A DNA stretch of 51,612 nucleotides from Flavobacteriales bacterium (GCA_023382455.1 JAHDVX010000022.1:1-51612), one strand, 5' to 3'; shown: positions 16,584-27,661, counted from the first letter of the stretch. Program-made: numbers and translations. The notes: a model not told the origin generated them from the letters alone.

Positions 16584-17898
16584 GGTTCGCAGGTCCATCA
16601 GGCGGCATGCCATGCTGCAGCCCGGACAGCCCGCGTGGGTGGCCGTGAGCGGCGGGGTGGACAGCATGGTGCTGCTGCACGTGCTCCGCCGGCTTGGCCA
16701 TCCCGTGCGCGTGGCCCATGTGGACCATGGCCTGCGCGGTGCGCAGAGCGATGCCGACCGAGCTTTCGTGGAGCGCTACGCCCGTAACGAAGGCCTGGAA
16801 GTCCGGTGGATCCGGGTGGACCCGAAGGCCGCCGCCGAAGGCATCTCCGTGCAGATGGCCGCGCGTGAGCTGCGCTACGGCTGGTTCAGGAACCTGCTCG
16901 CCGAGGGGCCGCATGCCATCGCCTTGGGCCACCACCGGGATGATGCGGTGGAGACCTTTCTGCTGCACCTGTTGCGCGGTATCGGCGTGAAGGGCTGGAA
17001 CGGCCTGCCACCGGTGACCGTGCTGGATGAAGGACGCGTCTGCAGGCCTTTGATAGGTGTGGGCCGGGCGGAGATCTTGGCCTATGCCGCCGAGCACGGC
17101 ATCGCTTTCCGGGAGGATGCCAGCAACACGGACCCCAAGTACCTGCGCAACCGCATCCGCCATGAGCTGATGCCCTTGCTGGAAGAACTCCGGCCGGGGG
17201 CCGCGCAAACTTGGGGCCGGGCCACCGACCTCTTGCGGGGCATGGGCCGGGTGGCCGAAGCCCAACTCGCACGCGAGGCTGCCGCCGTGAAGCCCGGCCC
17301 GGACGGTTCCTGGACTTTCCCATTGAGCGACCTGGAGGCTGCCTCGGCCCCGCGGATACTGCTGATGCACCTGATACAGGGCCTGCAGCCGCACCCGGAC
17401 CTGGTGGACCGCTTGCTGGAGGCCGTGGCCGACCGCGCCACGGGTGCACATTTCCACTGCGGCGGGTGGCGCATCGCCTTGGGCCGGGATGCGATTCACG
17501 TGGACCGGGCCCCTGATGGCTTTCCTATTTTCCGCATTCCGGGGCCTCCGATCGAGGCGGGGCAGGCGGGCCCCTTCCGCTGGTCCGTGGCAAGCCCGGG
17601 CGAGGTGGACCTGACCTTGGGCATGCATACCGCCTGGCTTGATATGGACCGGCTGGAAGACCCCCTGGTCCTGCGTCCGTGGGAGCACGGGGACCGCATG
17701 AGGCCAATAGGGCTGGGCGGTTCCAAGCTGGTAAGCGATATCCTCACCGACGCGGGCACCCCGCTTCCGGCCAAGGAGAACACCTATGTGCTCACTTCCG
17801 GTGGGCGCGTCATCTGGTTGGTGGGCCATCGGGTGGCGGAGGGATATGCGCCCGGCAAAACCACCTCCAAGGTGCTCCGATTGACTTCGGGTGTGTGA
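16573..17898 (+). CDS. tilS: tRNA(Ile)-lysidine synthase
   Basis: 441 residues from the ATG at 16573; a start at 16561 would lie deeper inside pabB. It ligates lysine to C34 of tRNA-Ile(CAU) using ATP, changing its codon from AUG to AUA. The PP-loop SGGVDS is at residues 26-31, followed by VAHVDHGLRG, ALGHHRDDAVETFL and EDASNTDPKYLRNRIRHELMP. The C-terminal TilS domain has LRPWEHGDRMRPIG and VSDILTDAGTP. Full length for the family. It overlaps pabB and probably shares its transcript. Confidence 0.93.
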   Translation: MLDEVRRSIRRHAMLQPGQPAWVAVSGGVDSMVLLHVLRRLGHPVRVAHVDHGLRGAQSDADRAFVERYARNEGLEVRWIRVDPKAAAEGISVQMAARELRYGWFRNLLAEGPHAIALGHHRDDAVETFLLHLLRGIGVKGWNGLPPVTVLDEGRVCRPLIGVGRAEILAYAAEHGIAFREDASNTDPKYLRNRIRHELMPLLEELRPGAAQTWGRATDLLRGMGRVAEAQLAREAAAVKPGPDGSWTFPLSDLEAASAPRILLMHLIQGLQPHPDLVDRLLEAVADRATGAHFHCGGWRIALGRDAIHVDRAPDGFPIFRIPGPPIEAGQAGPFRWSVASPGEVDLTLGMHTAWLDMDRLEDPLVLRPWEHGDRMRPIGLGGSKLVSDILTDAGTPLPAKENTYVLTSGGRVIWLVGHRVAEGYAPGKTTSKVLRLTSGV

Positions 17899-17951
17899 CA
17901 AGGATCACCATTTTCGGCCGCTTCCATCGCGGTGCAGGCGGCCCGGACGGA

Positions 17952-17959
17952 TATTTTTG
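17952..17959 (+). promoter_or_regulatory. -7 box TATTTTTG before the DsbD-domain gene
   Basis: Exact TAnnTTTG match, nine bases before the ATG at 17969. Confidence 0.5.
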
Positions 17960-17968
17960 CCCATATCC

Positions 17969-18433
17969 ATGCGAGACGTGCTCCAATCCCTGCTTCTCGG
18001 TCTTTGCGCATGTTGTTCCGGCATGGCCATGGCCGGCGGACCGGTGACCTGGACTTTCGCCGCGAAACCGGCCGGCAACGATACCGTGCAGTTGCTGCTC
18101 ACCGCGACCTGCGAGCAGGGCTGGCACATTTACGCGCTCGCGCTCCCCAGCGATGAGGGGCCGTTGCCCACCATGGTGCAGGTGGAACCGCAAGCGGCGT
18201 TCCGGTTGGTGGGTGCACCGCTCGAGCCCAAGCCCGTGGAGGCCTTCGACCCCAACTTCGGCGTGGCCGTGCGCTACCACGACGGAGCCATCACCATCAC
18301 CCAGCCCTTGCTGCGCAAAACCGCACAGGCGTTTCCCGTGGAAGGGGCCGTGGAATACATGGCGTGCAACGACAAGACCTGCCTTCCGCCCCGGACGGTG
18401 ACCTTCACCGTGGATGTACCCCGCTCAAAGTGA
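17969..18433 (+). CDS. Stand-alone DsbD N-terminal (alpha) domain protein
   Basis: 154 residues. Signal peptide (about 1-22, ending MAMA). The rest is one DsbD-alpha/DsbC-like immunoglobulin fold: GWHIYALALPSDEGPLPTM, then EYMACNDKTCLPP with the two cysteines (CNDKTC) placed as in the redox pair of DsbD-alpha. It has no membrane reductase of its own. Three bases downstream starts dsbD, whose first two domains are homologous to it. It likely acts as an extra periplasmic electron acceptor for DsbD or as a reductant of specific clients, which is inference. Confidence 0.82.
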   Translation: MRDVLQSLLLGLCACCSGMAMAGGPVTWTFAAKPAGNDTVQLLLTATCEQGWHIYALALPSDEGPLPTMVQVEPQAAFRLVGAPLEPKPVEAFDPNFGVAVRYHDGAITITQPLLRKTAQAFPVEGAVEYMACNDKTCLPPRTVTFTVDVPRSK

Positions 18434-18436
18434 TCC

Positions 18437-20938
18437 ATGAAGATATCCACCCTGCTCTTCATCGCCTTGGCACCCATGGTCGCCATGGCGCAACAACCCG
18501 GCCAGCCTGCCGCCCAAGACCCGGTGAAGTGGTCCATTTCCTCCGTGAAGCAAGGCCCAGGAGAATGGGACCTGGTGTTCACCGCAAAGGCTGACCCCGG
18601 CTGGTACATCTACTCCCTGGAACACTTCGGCGATGCCGGGCCCATGCCCACCACCTTCGCCTTCGACACCTTGCCTGGATACTCCTTGGTAGGGGCAACG
18701 GTGGAGGCCGGTCCCCACAAGAAGGAAGGGATGGACCCGGTGTTCGAGATGAAGGTGAAGAAGTATGCCGAAACGGCCACCTTCACCCAGCGGATCCGCA
18801 CCGACGCGCCGGACAGCCCCGTCACCGGGCGCTTCGATTTCATGACCTGCAATGACGAGGCCTGCATCTTCCCCGATCCGGTCTACTTCACCGTCACACC
18901 CGCCACCGGCGCCAGTGCCATGGCGGCCTTGCCGTTCAAGCAGGAGCAGACGGCCGGAGCGGCCAGCGGACAGCCCGGCATCCTGGAACCGGTCACTTGG
19001 TCCGTGGTGGCCACCGACCTCGGCGGGGGCAAATGGCGCGTGGACCTGAAGGCCGCCATTGAGGAGAACTGGGGCGTGTACTCGCAGGAGTCCTTCGGGG
19101 AAGGCCCCATTCCCACGCGCATCCATTTCGACACGACGGCAACGGCCGTTCCGTTGGGTACCACCACGGAAAGCGGCCCGGACGTGCATGAGGGCATGGA
19201 CGAACTCTTCGGCATCAACGTGCGGAAGTTCTACAAGGAAGTCACCTACAGCCGCGAACTCCAGGTGACCGACCCGGCCGAGCCCATCACCGGGACCATC
19301 GAGTTCATGGCCTGCGACAATTCCCGCTGCGTCTTCCCGGACCCCGTGCGCTTCGAGGTGATCCCGGCCACCGGGGCGGGGGTCGTTGGCGACCGCCCCT
19401 CGGCCGCCGCCAACGGCGAGGGCTGCGACCTCAAGCTGGCCAAGGTGGACCTGAACGCACCCGTGATCCGCGGCGACACCGAGACCATCGACGTGCAGGT
19501 GCGCCAAGGCGGATCGCTCTGGAACATCTTCCTGCTGGGCTTCATCGGCGGCCTGATCGCGCTGCTCACCCCGTGCGTGTTCCCGATGATCCCGCTCACC
19601 GTGAGCTTCTTCACCAAGGGCAGTGAAGACAAGGCCAAGGGCCTGCGCAACGCCATCACCTACGGCGGCTTCATCCTGCTGATCTACCTGCTCTTCAGCG
19701 TCCCCTTCCACGTGCTGGGCTCGGTCAGTCCGGAGATCTTCAACGAGATCAGCACCAATCCTTGGCTGAACATCTTCTTCTTCGTCATCTTCATCGTGTT
19801 CGCCATCTCCTTCTTCGGCTACTTCGAGATCACCCTGCCCGCCAGCTGGGTGAACAAGATGGACAGCAACGCCAGCCGCTTCGGGGGCGGCATCGGCATC
19901 TTCTTCATGGCGCTCACCCTGGCGTTGGTCTCCTTCTCCTGCACCGGCCCCATCCTGGGTTCGCTGCTTGCCGGCGCGCTCACCAGCGATGGCGGCGCCT
20001 GGCAGCTCACCGTGGGCATGGGCGCCTTCGGCCTGGCGCTGGCGTTGCCCTTCGCACTGTTCGCGATGTTCCCCGGGTGGCTCAACTCTTTGCCCAAGTC
20101 CGGCAGCTGGCTCAACAGCGTGAAAGTGGTGCTGGGTTTTGCCGAAGTGGCGTTGGCGTTCAAGTTCCTCAGCAACGCCGACCTGGTGAAGAGCTGGCGC
20201 ATCGTGCCGTACGAGGTCTTCATGGCCATCTGGGTGCTCTGTGCCCTGGGGGCCACCCTCTACCTGTTGGGCAAGCTGCGCTTCCCGCATGACAGCCCGA
20301 TGGCGAAGATCTCCCCGTTGCGCTGGGCCTTTGCCGCAGTCTTCGCCGCCTTCACCATCTACCTTGCCTTGGGCTTCCGCGTGGACCGCACGAACAACAC
20401 CTTCACCACCATGAAGCTGATGAGCGGGCTCGCGCCCCCGGTAGGCTACAGCTGGGTGCTGCCCAAGGAGTGCCCCAGCGGCTTCGACTGCTACCACGAC
20501 CTGGACGCCGGCCTGGCCCAGGCCAAGGCCACGGGCAAGCCCATCCTGCTCGACTTCACCGGGTACGCCTGCGTGAACTGCCGCAAGATGGAGGAGCATG
20601 TGTGGCCTTTGAAGGGCGTTCACGAGCGGATCGACAAGGAGTACGTGCTCATCTCCCTGTACGTGGACGACAAGGCCGTGCTGCCCGCCGAGGAGCAGCG
20701 CACCTACACCACCTGCAACGGCAAACAGAAGATGCTCGTGACGCGCGGCAACAAGTGGAGCACCCTGCAGACCGAGACCTTCATCAACAACAGCCAGCCT
20801 TACTACGCACTGCTCAGCCCGGACGGCGTGCTGCTGACCGACCCCGTCGGTTATACACCGGATGCCACGGAGTACGGGGCCTTCCTGGAGCGGGGGCTGA
20901 AGGCCATGCAGAAGCTGGAGGCGCAAGCCAACCGCTGA
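18437..20938 (+). CDS. dsbD: Thiol:disulfide interchange protein DsbD with two alpha domains
   Basis: 833 residues. Carries electrons from cytoplasmic thioredoxin across the inner membrane to periplasmic thiols. Signal peptide (1-18). Two alpha domains: about 25-160, with [13 protein letters not shown], and about 180-315, with [14 protein letters not shown] CcdA-like membrane domain follows (about 355-655) with its two cysteines in [11 protein letters not shown] and [10 protein letters not shown]. The C-terminal thioredoxin domain (about 685-830) has the CVNC motif in [18 protein letters not shown]. coli DsbD has one alpha domain; here there are two, plus the stand-alone one upstream. A need for reduced haem-binding cysteines in c-type cytochromes (cbb3 locus at 28687) fits but is inference. 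Confidence 0.92.
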   Translation: MKISTLLFIALAPMVAMAQQPGQPAAQDPVKWSISSVKQGPGEWDLVFTAKADPGWYIYSLEHFGDAGPMPTTFAFDTLPGYSLVGATVEAGPHKKEGMDPVFEMKVKKYAETATFTQRIRTDAPDSPVTGRFDFMTCNDEACIFPDPVYFTVTPATGASAMAALPFKQEQTAGAASGQPGILEPVTWSVVATDLGGGKWRVDLKAAIEENWGVYSQESFGEGPIPTRIHFDTTATAVPLGTTTESGPDVHEGMDELFGINVRKFYKEVTYSRELQVTDPAEPITGTIEFMACDNSRCVFPDPVRFEVIPATGAGVVGDRPSAAANGEGCDLKLAKVDLNAPVIRGDTETIDVQVRQGGSLWNIFLLGFIGGLIALLTPCVFPMIPLTVSFFTKGSEDKAKGLRNAITYGGFILLIYLLFSVPFHVLGSVSPEIFNEISTNPWLNIFFFVIFIVFAISFFGYFEITLPASWVNKMDSNASRFGGGIGIFFMALTLALVSFSCTGPILGSLLAGALTSDGGAWQLTVGMGAFGLALALPFALFAMFPGWLNSLPKSGSWLNSVKVVLGFAEVALAFKFLSNADLVKSWRIVPYEVFMAIWVLCALGATLYLLGKLRFPHDSPMAKISPLRWAFAAVFAAFTIYLALGFRVDRTNNTFTTMKLMSGLAPPVGYSWVLPKECPSGFDCYHDLDAGLAQAKATGKPILLDFTGYACVNCRKMEEHVWPLKGVHERIDKEYVLISLYVDDKAVLPAEEQRTYTTCNGKQKMLVTRGNKWSTLQTETFINNSQPYYALLSPDGVLLTDPVGYTPDATEYGAFLERGLKAMQKLEAQANR

Positions 20939-20974
20939 AGGTTCCGCACGGACCGTGCATTGAAGGATCCTGCG

Positions 20975-20982
20975 CATCTTCG
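20975..20982 (+). promoter_or_regulatory. -7-like box before gmhA
   Basis: CATCTTCG, two mismatches to TAnnTTTG, six bases before the ATG at 20989. Confidence 0.3.
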
Positions 20983-20988
20983 CGGGCC

Positions 20989-21576
20989 ATGGGGAACGAA
21001 CGCATCCAAGGGCATTTCGCCGAAGCGGCCTCCGTGCTGGAACGCTTCCGCACGGACCAGGCCTGCATGCAGGCCGTGCTGCGCGCGGGCGGGCTGATGC
21101 TGGATGCACTGCGCGCCGGAGGCAAGTTGATCAGTTGCGGGAACGGCGGCAGCATGTGCGATGCCATGCACTTCGCCGAGGAGCTGACGGGAAGGTTCCG
21201 CGATGACCGTGCCCCCATTGCCGCCATGAGCATCAGCGACCCGAGCCACCTGACCTGCGTGGGCAACGACCACGGCTTCGAGCAGGTGTTCGCCCGCTTT
21301 GTGCAGGCCCATGGAAAGGCCGGCGATGTGCTGCTGGCCATCAGCACCAGCGGGAACAGCCCGAACGTGCTGCGCGCCGCCGAGGCCGCCAAGGCCGCGG
21401 GCATGCACGTGGTGGGCCTCACCGGGAAGGACGGCGGCCGCCTGGCGTCCTTGTGCGATGTGGAGGTGCGCGTGCCACATGCCGGCTATGCCGACCGTGT
21501 GCAGGAGGTGCACATCAAGGTGATCCATGCGTGGATCGACCACGTGGAGCAAGGCCTCGGGGCAGGCACCCGTTGA
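20989..21576 (+). CDS. gmhA: Phosphoheptose isomerase-like SIS protein
   Basis: 195 residues. SIS domain of the GmhA type, converting sedoheptulose 7-phosphate to D-glycero-D-manno-heptose 7-phosphate for the lipopolysaccharide core. Visible: [23 protein letters not shown] (sugar-phosphate loop and metal-site region), [16 protein letters not shown] and [11 protein letters not shown], then the C-terminal [17 protein letters not shown] helix. The His and Glu in the GmhA zinc site appear present. No other heptose gene is nearby. Start chosen at the ATG at 20989, with a -7-like box directly before it. Confidence 0.88.
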   Translation: MGNERIQGHFAEAASVLERFRTDQACMQAVLRAGGLMLDALRAGGKLISCGNGGSMCDAMHFAEELTGRFRDDRAPIAAMSISDPSHLTCVGNDHGFEQVFARFVQAHGKAGDVLLAISTSGNSPNVLRAAEAAKAAGMHVVGLTGKDGGRLASLCDVEVRVPHAGYADRVQEVHIKVIHAWIDHVEQGLGAGTR

Positions 21577-21631
21577 GCCGGATACCCATCACAGGCCGCG
21601 GGAACAAGGGACTGGAGTATCTTCCCTGCCC

Positions 21632-23170
21632 ATGATCGTAAAAAATTACGGCTGCGCGGTGTTCGGCGTGGAGGCCACCATCATCACCGTGGAGACCAAC
21701 ATCGTCACGGGCAACATCTTCTTCATGGTGGGCTTGCCGGACAATGCGGTGAAGGAGAGCCACCAGCGTGTGAGCGCCGCGATCAAGAACATCGGCTACC
21801 ACATGCCGCGCGGCCGCGAGATCACCATCAACCTGGCCCCGGCGGACATCCGCAAGGAAGGCACCGCGTACGACCTGCCCATCGCCTTGGGCATCCTCGG
21901 TGCCAGCGGCCAGATCGATCCGGCGCGGTTCGATCAGATGGTGGTGATGGGCGAGCTCTCCCTGGACGGCCAGGTACGCCCCATCAAGGGGGCGCTGCCC
22001 ATCGCCCTGGAGGCCCGCAGGCAGGGCTTCAAGGCCGTGGTGGTGCCGGTGGCGAACGCCCGCGAGGCCGCCATCGTGCAGGGCATCGACGTGTTCGGCG
22101 TGGAGCACCTGCAGCAGGTGCTGGACTTCCTGGAGGGGCGCGAGGCCTTGACGCCCGTGCAGGTGGATATCGCCGCCGAGTTTGAGGCCCACAGCCGGAG
22201 CTACCCGGTGGACCTCAGCGATGTGAAGGGGCAGGAGAACATCAAGCGCGCCTTTGAGGTCGCAGCGGCCGGCGGGCACAACGTGATCCTGATCGGACCG
22301 CCCGGCGCCGGCAAGACCATGGTGGCCAAGCGCCTGCCCACCATCCTGCCGCCGCTCAACCTGGACGAGGCCTTGGAGACCACCAAGATCCACAGCGTGG
22401 CCGGAAAGCTGCCGCCCGAGGATGCCTTGCTCAGCAACCGCCCCTTCCGTTCGCCGCATCACACCATCAGCGATGTGGCCCTGGTGGGCGGCGGATCCTA
22501 CCCCCAACCGGGCGAGATCAGCCTGGCCCACAACGGCGTGCTCTTCCTGGATGAACTGCCCGAGTTCAAGCGCACCGTGCTGGAAGTGATGCGCCAGCCG
22601 CTGGAAGACCGCGTGGTCACCATCAGCCGCGCCAAGTTCACCGTGGAATACCCGGCCAGCTTCATGCTCGTGGCGGCCATGAACCCGTGCCCGTGCGGCT
22701 TCCACAACCATCCCGAAAGGGAATGCGTCTGCGCCCCCGGTGTGGTGCAGAAGTATCTGAACAAGATCAGCGGGCCGTTGCTGGACCGCATCGACATCCA
22801 TGTGGAGGTGACACCCGTGGCCTTTGCCGAGCTGGCCAGCGAGCGCGAGACGGAGAAAAGCGCCGACGTGCGCGAACGCGTGGTACAGGCGCGCCGTCTA
22901 CAGGAGGCCCGGTACAAGGGTTCCCGCCTGCACTGCAATGCCCAGATCGCCACCCAGCAGTTGCGCAAGTATTGCCGCGTGGATGCCGCAGGGCAGGCCT
23001 TGCTGCAGAAGGCCATGGAACGGTTGGGCCTCAGCGCCCGCGCTTACGACCGCATCCTCAAGGTGGCGCGCACCATCGCCGACCTGGCCGCCAGCCCTGA
23101 GATCCGGACCGAGCACCTGGCCGAGGCCATCCAGTATCGCAGCCTGGACCGGGAAGGTTGGGCCGCTTGA
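21632..23170 (+). CDS. comM: YifB/ComM-family Mg-chelatase-like AAA+ ATPase
   Basis: 512 residues from the ATG at 21632. N-terminal ChlI/Lon-protease-like domain (about 1-170; PRGREITINLAPADIRKEG). AAA+ core with Walker A GPPGAGKT (about 222-229) and Walker B LFLDELPEF, then the cysteine-rich insert NPCPCGFHNHPERECVC and a C-terminal helical lid. ComM is a branch-migrating helicase used in natural transformation of Haemophilus and Vibrio; orthologues occur widely. No other competence gene is here. TATCTTCC at 21618-21625 lies six bases before the start and may be a weak -7 box. Confidence 0.9.
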   Translation: MIVKNYGCAVFGVEATIITVETNIVTGNIFFMVGLPDNAVKESHQRVSAAIKNIGYHMPRGREITINLAPADIRKEGTAYDLPIALGILGASGQIDPARFDQMVVMGELSLDGQVRPIKGALPIALEARRQGFKAVVVPVANAREAAIVQGIDVFGVEHLQQVLDFLEGREALTPVQVDIAAEFEAHSRSYPVDLSDVKGQENIKRAFEVAAAGGHNVILIGPPGAGKTMVAKRLPTILPPLNLDEALETTKIHSVAGKLPPEDALLSNRPFRSPHHTISDVALVGGGSYPQPGEISLAHNGVLFLDELPEFKRTVLEVMRQPLEDRVVTISRAKFTVEYPASFMLVAAMNPCPCGFHNHPERECVCAPGVVQKYLNKISGPLLDRIDIHVEVTPVAFAELASERETEKSADVRERVVQARRLQEARYKGSRLHCNAQIATQQLRKYCRVDAAGQALLQKAMERLGLSARAYDRILKVARTIADLAASPEIRTEHLAEAIQYRSLDREGWAA

Positions 23171-23274
23171 GCCGGCCAGGCGTTCATATCAGGAAAATTC
23201 CACCGGGGTGAAACTATCCGGAAGGCTGCTTCGTTGAACCATCCGACCCAAAGACCGAAACGGTGAGAACGCGC

Positions 23275-23934
23275 ATGACGATCCTGCTTTCACTGGCCTT
23301 TGCCCTCGGGTTCGCCCATGGGGAGGCACAAGCCCAACGCACTTACCTGAATGCAGTGCTGGAGCCGTGCCCCAAGGCCGGTGCGGAATACTATATCGAG
23401 TCCGATGACCCCGATGGGAAGGCCGGGTTCCCCGCCCGCATCTACACCGTGGACGGAGTGCTGAAAGCCCAAGGCCGATATGCCGATGCCGAGTGCCGCA
23501 TTCCGGACGGTCACTTTGTATTCTACCACCCGAACGGCAAGGTGGAGAGCGAGGGGCAGTATGTCCGCGGCCGTAAGGATGGTGTGTGGACGCGGCACGA
23601 CAAGTGGGGTCGTGAGCTGGCGGAGAAGGTATACGACAGCGCCCCCCTGGTGAACCTGGTATACACCATGGCCCAGACCATGCCGAAGTATCCCGGCGGG
23701 GAGAAGGCCATGGTGCGCTATGTACAGGAGAAAGTAGGCAAGACCAAGGGTGATGTGATGGCCAGTTTCATCGTGGAGAAGAATGGCCAACTCTCCGATG
23801 TGCAGGTGACCGGCGCAAAGGACCCTCGTATGGCTGAGCAGATCGCCTCGGTGATCAGCAGCGCCCCCCACTGGGCGGCCGGCATGCAGGATGGCCAACC
23901 CGTACGCGTCCAGATGCGCGTGCCCCTCAAGTAA
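23275..23934 (+). CDS. Secreted protein with MORN-like repeats and TonB C-terminal domain
   Basis: 219 residues from the ATG at 23275; a GTG at 23263 would add four. Signal peptide (MTILLSLAFALGFAHGEAQA). Residues about 60-120 hold two YwqK/MORN-like repeats (GRYAD..., PDGHFVFYHPNGKVESEGQY, RKDGVWTRHD). Residues about 135-219 form a TonB_C fold (MPKYPGGEKAMVRYVQEK, ASFIVEKNGQLSDVQV). No N-terminal membrane anchor other than the signal peptide and no Pro-rich linker, so it is not a classical TonB. Such proteins are common in Bacteroidota and their role is unknown. Confidence 0.75.
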   Translation: MTILLSLAFALGFAHGEAQAQRTYLNAVLEPCPKAGAEYYIESDDPDGKAGFPARIYTVDGVLKAQGRYADAECRIPDGHFVFYHPNGKVESEGQYVRGRKDGVWTRHDKWGRELAEKVYDSAPLVNLVYTMAQTMPKYPGGEKAMVRYVQEKVGKTKGDVMASFIVEKNGQLSDVQVTGAKDPRMAEQIASVISSAPHWAAGMQDGQPVRVQMRVPLK

Positions 23935-23958
23935 GAACCAACCGACATACCACATAAC

Positions 23959-23986
23959 AAAGCGCCCCGGGAAACCGGGGCGCTTT
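23959..23986. terminator. Bidirectional terminator between convergent genes
   Basis: A perfect 12-bp stem AAAGCGCCCCGG / CCGGGGCGCTTT with a GAAA loop. A and T tracts on both sides let it serve the gene ending at 23934 and secA ending at 24029. Confidence 0.9.
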
Positions 23987-24028
23987 GCATGGGTGGGCGG
24001 GTGGTCCCGGCCTAACGGGTTGCCATGC

Positions 24029-27000
24029 TCAGGCGTCCTTCCCGTGGCACTGCTTGTACTTCTTGCCGCTGCCACAGGGGCAGGGGTCGTTGCGGCCCAC
24101 CTTCTTTTCCACGCGAACCGGTTGCGCGGGGGGGCGTTGGCCGCTGGGCATGGGCGTTGGCGCTCCGGGTCCGCTGGCCACCGGGCGCTGGCGGGCTTGT
24201 TGCGGGGCGCTGTTCGAGGCGCCGGCATAGGAGGGTACTTCCGTACGGCTCGTCTGCATTTGGCGTTCCTCGCGGCTGGGCCTGCGCTCCTGGGCCTCCT
24301 GCACGCCCGGGTCGGCGGTGGGCAGCCCGGCCCGTACCAGGAACTCCACCACCTCGTTGCTGATCTTGTTGATCATGGCATCGAACAGCTTGAAGGATTC
24401 CAGCTTGTAGATCAGCAGCGGGTCCTTCTGCTCGATGCTGGCGTTCTGCACGTCGCGCCGCAGGTCGTCCATTTCGCGCAGGTGCTCCTTCCACTCGTTG
24501 TCGATGATGGCCAAGGTGATGTACTTCTCCACGCTGTCCATCAGGTCGCGTCCCTCGGTCTTGTAGGCCTTTTCCAGGTTGGTGACCACCTGCATGGTCT
24601 TGCTGCCGTTGGTGATGGGCACCACGATGTTCTCGTACTGCTTGCCCTGGTTGAGGAACACGTCGCTGATCACGGGCAAGGCCTGGCCGGCGATCTTCGC
24701 GATCCGGCGGTCATACGAACGGAGCGCCTCTTCGTAGATGTTGTCCGTGATGTCGGCCGCGCGGCTGCCTTTGAACGACTCTTCCGTCACCGGCGACTCG
24801 ATGGAGAGCTTGCGGAAGAGCTCCATGCGGAAGCCTTCGTAGTCGCCCTCGGACTGGTATTCGGCGGTGATCTGCCCGGCCACGTCGTGGAACATGTTGA
24901 GCACGTCCAGCTTCAGGCGGTCGCCGAAGAGGGCGTTACGGCGGCGCTTGTAGATCACCTGCCGCTGCTTGTTCATCACGTCATCGTACTCCAGCAGGCG
25001 CTTGCGGATGCCGAAGTTGTTCTCCTCCACCTTCTTCTGCGCCCGTTCGATGCTGGCGGTGACCATGCTGTGCTGGATCACCTCGCCTTCCTTGAGGCCC
25101 ATGCGGTCCATCAGCTTGGCGATGCGTTCGCTGCCGAACATGCGCATCAGGTCGTCCTCCAGCGAGATGTAGAACTGGGATGAGCCCGGGTCGCCTTGGC
25201 GGCCGGCACGTCCGCGCAGCTGCCGGTCCACCCGGCGGCTCTCGTGTTTTTCGGTGCCCACGATGGCCAGGCCGCCGGCCTCCTTCACGCCGGGCCCCAG
25301 CTTGATGTCGGTACCCCGGCCCGCCATGTTGGTGGCAATGGTGACCGCGCCCGCCTTGCCGGCGTTGGCCACTATCTCCGCCTCACGCTGGTGCTGCTTG
25401 GCGTTCAGCACGTCGTGCTTGATGCCGCGCATGGTGAGCATCTTCGACATCAATTCGCTCACCTCCACATTGGTGGTGCCCACCAGCACCGGGCGGCCTG
25501 CGCCCTGCAGCGAAACGATCTCCTCGATCACCGCGTTGTATTTCTCGCGCTTGGTCTTGAAGACCATGTCCTCATTGTCCTTCCGTGCGATGGGCCGGTT
25601 GGTGGGGATGGACATCACGTCCAGCTTGTAGATGTCCCAGAACTCCTGCGCCTCGGTCTCCGCCGTGCCCGTCATGCCCGCCAGCTTGTGGTACATGCGG
25701 AAGTAGTTCTGCAGGGTCACGGTGGCGTAGGTCTGCGTGGCGGCCTCCACCTTCACCCGCTCCTTGCTCTCAATGGCCTGGTGCAGCCCGTCGCTGTACC
25801 GGCGGCCTTCCATGATCCGGCCGGTCTGCTCGTCCACGATCATCACCTTGCCGTTCATCACCACGTACTCCACGTCCTTCTCGTAGAGTGCATAGGCGCG
25901 GATCAGCTGGTTCACCGTGTGCACGCGTTCGCTCTTGATCCCGAATTCGCGCAGCACCTCGTCCTTGCGGGCGGCCTTCTCCTGTGGGCTGCCGCCGCTC
26001 TTCTCGATCTCCGCCACCTCGCTGCCCACGTCGGTGAGGATGAAGAATTTCGGGTCGTCCACGTCGCCGCTGATGAGGTCCAGGCCCTTTTCCACCATCT
26101 CCACGCTGTGCAGCTTCTCGTCGATGGTGAAGAAGAGTTCCTGGTCCACGATGGGCATATCCTTCCCCTGGTCCTGCAGGTAGCGGCTTTCGGTCTTCTG
26201 CAGCAGGGCGCGCACGCCGGGCTCGCTCAGGAACTTGATCAGCGCGTTGTTCTTCGGCAGGCCACGGTGGGCGCGCAGCAGGGCCAGGCCGGCCTTTTCG
26301 GTCTGCTCGCGGTTGGGTTCACCCTTGAGCAGCTCCTTGGCCTCGGCCAGCAGCTTGGTCACCAATTGGCGCTGGGCATTGTATAAGCGTTCAACGCGCG
26401 GTTTGAACTCGTCGAATTTCTGGTCGTCGCCCTTGGGCGTGGGGCCACTGATGATCAACGGCGTCCGCGCGTCGTCGATCAGCACGCTGTCCACCTCGTC
26501 AACGATGGCGAAGTGATGCTTGCGTTGCACCAGCGCGCCTGGCGCGTGGGCCATGTTGTCACGCAGGTAGTCGAAGCCGAACTCGTTGTTGGTGCCGAAG
26601 GTGATGTCCGCCAGGTAGGCTTGCCGGCGCGCCGGGCTGTTGGGCTCGTGCTTGTCGATGCAGTCCACGCGCAACCCATGGAATTCGTAGAGCGGCCCCA
26701 TCCATTCGCTGTCGCGCTTGGCCAGGTAGTCGTTCACGGTCACCAGGTGCACCCCGCGGCCGGCCAAGGCGTTCAGGTAGGTGGGCAGGGTGGCCACCAG
26801 CGTTTTGCCCTCACCGGTGCTCATCTCGGCGATCTTGCCCTTGTGCAGGGCGATGCCGCCGATCAGCTGCACATCGTAGTGCACCATGTCCCAGGTGATC
26901 GGCGTGCCGGCCGCCTTCCAGGTATTCTTCCAGATGGCCTTGTCGCCGTCGATCACCACGCTGTCGCGCTTGGCGGCGATCTCCCGGTCCAGGTCTCGGG

Positions 27001-27397
27001 CGGTGACGGTGAGCTCGTTGCGCTCCTTGAAGCGCCGGGCGGTTTCCTTCACTACGGCAAAGGCTTCCGGCAGGATCTCCAGCAACACCTCCTCGATCTG
27101 CACCAAGGCTTTTTCCTCCACCTTGTCGATCTCCTCATAGCGGGCCTCCCGGTCGGCGATGGCCATGCGCGGGTCGCTTTCGATCTCCTGGCGGAGTTGG
27201 GCCACGCGTGCCAGTTCGTCGGCGATCTTTTCGTTGATGCGCCGCTTGAAATCGTCGGTCTTGGCCCGCAGCTCGTCGTTGCTGAGGCCTTCGAGCTTGG
27301 GGAATTCGGCCTTGATCTGCTCCACGAGGGGCTGCACTTCCTTGAGGTCGCGGGTGGTCTTGTCGCCGAAGACCTTCTTGATGAGGTTACCGAGCAT
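24029..27397 (-). CDS. secA: Preprotein translocase ATPase SecA
   Basis: 1,122 residues, long but normal for Bacteroidota SecA. Motor of the Sec export path. Walker A in MSTGEGKTL (about 190-198), [25 protein letters not shown], the DEVDSVLID Walker [39 protein letters not shown], and a C-terminal zinc SEC-C motif [17 protein letters not shown]. It contains the insertion after the PPXD region typical of bacteroidetal SecA. A promoter with -7 TACCTTTG at 27512-27505 gives a leader of about 100 nt. Confidence 0.97.
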   Translation of the reverse strand: MLGNLIKKVFGDKTTRDLKEVQPLVEQIKAEFPKLEGLSNDELRAKTDDFKRRINEKIADELARVAQLRQEIESDPRMAIADREARYEEIDKVEEKALVQIEEVLLEILPEAFAVVKETARRFKERNELTVTARDLDREIAAKRDSVVIDGDKAIWKNTWKAAGTPITWDMVHYDVQLIGGIALHKGKIAEMSTGEGKTLVATLPTYLNALAGRGVHLVTVNDYLAKRDSEWMGPLYEFHGLRVDCIDKHEPNSPARRQAYLADITFGTNNEFGFDYLRDNMAHAPGALVQRKHHFAIVDEVDSVLIDDARTPLIISGPTPKGDDQKFDEFKPRVERLYNAQRQLVTKLLAEAKELLKGEPNREQTEKAGLALLRAHRGLPKNNALIKFLSEPGVRALLQKTESRYLQDQGKDMPIVDQELFFTIDEKLHSVEMVEKGLDLISGDVDDPKFFILTDVGSEVAEIEKSGGSPQEKAARKDEVLREFGIKSERVHTVNQLIRAYALYEKDVEYVVMNGKVMIVDEQTGRIMEGRRYSDGLHQAIESKERVKVEAATQTYATVTLQNYFRMYHKLAGMTGTAETEAQEFWDIYKLDVMSIPTNRPIARKDNEDMVFKTKREKYNAVIEEIVSLQGAGRPVLVGTTNVEVSELMSKMLTMRGIKHDVLNAKQHQREAEIVANAGKAGAVTIATNMAGRGTDIKLGPGVKEAGGLAIVGTEKHESRRVDRQLRGRAGRQGDPGSSQFYISLEDDLMRMFGSERIAKLMDRMGLKEGEVIQHSMVTASIERAQKKVEENNFGIRKRLLEYDDVMNKQRQVIYKRRRNALFGDRLKLDVLNMFHDVAGQITAEYQSEGDYEGFRMELFRKLSIESPVTEESFKGSRAADITDNIYEEALRSYDRRIAKIAGQALPVISDVFLNQGKQYENIVVPITNGSKTMQVVTNLEKAYKTEGRDLMDSVEKYITLAIIDNEWKEHLREMDDLRRDVQNASIEQKDPLLIYKLESFKLFDAMINKISNEVVEFLVRAGLPTADPGVQEAQERRPSREERQMQTSRTEVPSYAGASNSAPQQARQRPVASGPGAPTPMPSGQRPPAQPVRVEKKVGRNDPCPCGSGKKYKQCHGKDA

Positions 27398-27504
27398 GGA
27401 AAGGGTACGTGGAATGGCGCGGACCGGCGGTCAAGAGGGGAGCGGCGGGGATGCCGGCTCCACCGCGATCGATCGGCGTGGGGGTCCGCATGGTGTAAAG
27501 CGTG

Positions 27505-27512
27505 CAAAGGTA
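27505..27512 (-). promoter_or_regulatory. secA promoter, -7 box TACCTTTG
   Basis: Perfect match to TAnnTTTG, with TTG at 27531-27529 (reverse), 16 bases upstream of it, as a plausible -33 element. The leader of about 100 nt to 27397 is GC-rich; no known regulatory RNA is recognised. Confidence 0.6.
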
Positions 27513-27610
27513 CGGTCCACGCTCCGCACAAGACCGATGCCGGATTGATGGGCCTGCCGGATCGGCAGCACGGGTTACTTCCCCCGTCTGCCGTACTGCT
27601 GGTGCCACAA

Positions 27611-27644
27611 CGAAAAAGCCCCGTCGCTCGAACGGGGCTTTCGG
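27611..27644 (-). terminator. Rho-independent terminator after the DUF2795 gene
   Basis: Stem ACGGGGCT/AGCCCCGT style, 8 bp (27617-27624 with 27632-27639), 7-nt loop, followed on the minus strand by TTTTT. It separates the gene at 27662 from secA. Confidence 0.85.
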
Positions 27645-27661
27645 ATAATGCGGGTGAAGGA

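Noticed and set aside
18425-21109. Long minus-strand frame opposite dsbD
   Set aside because: Same shadow effect; the plus frame is an unmistakable DsbD.
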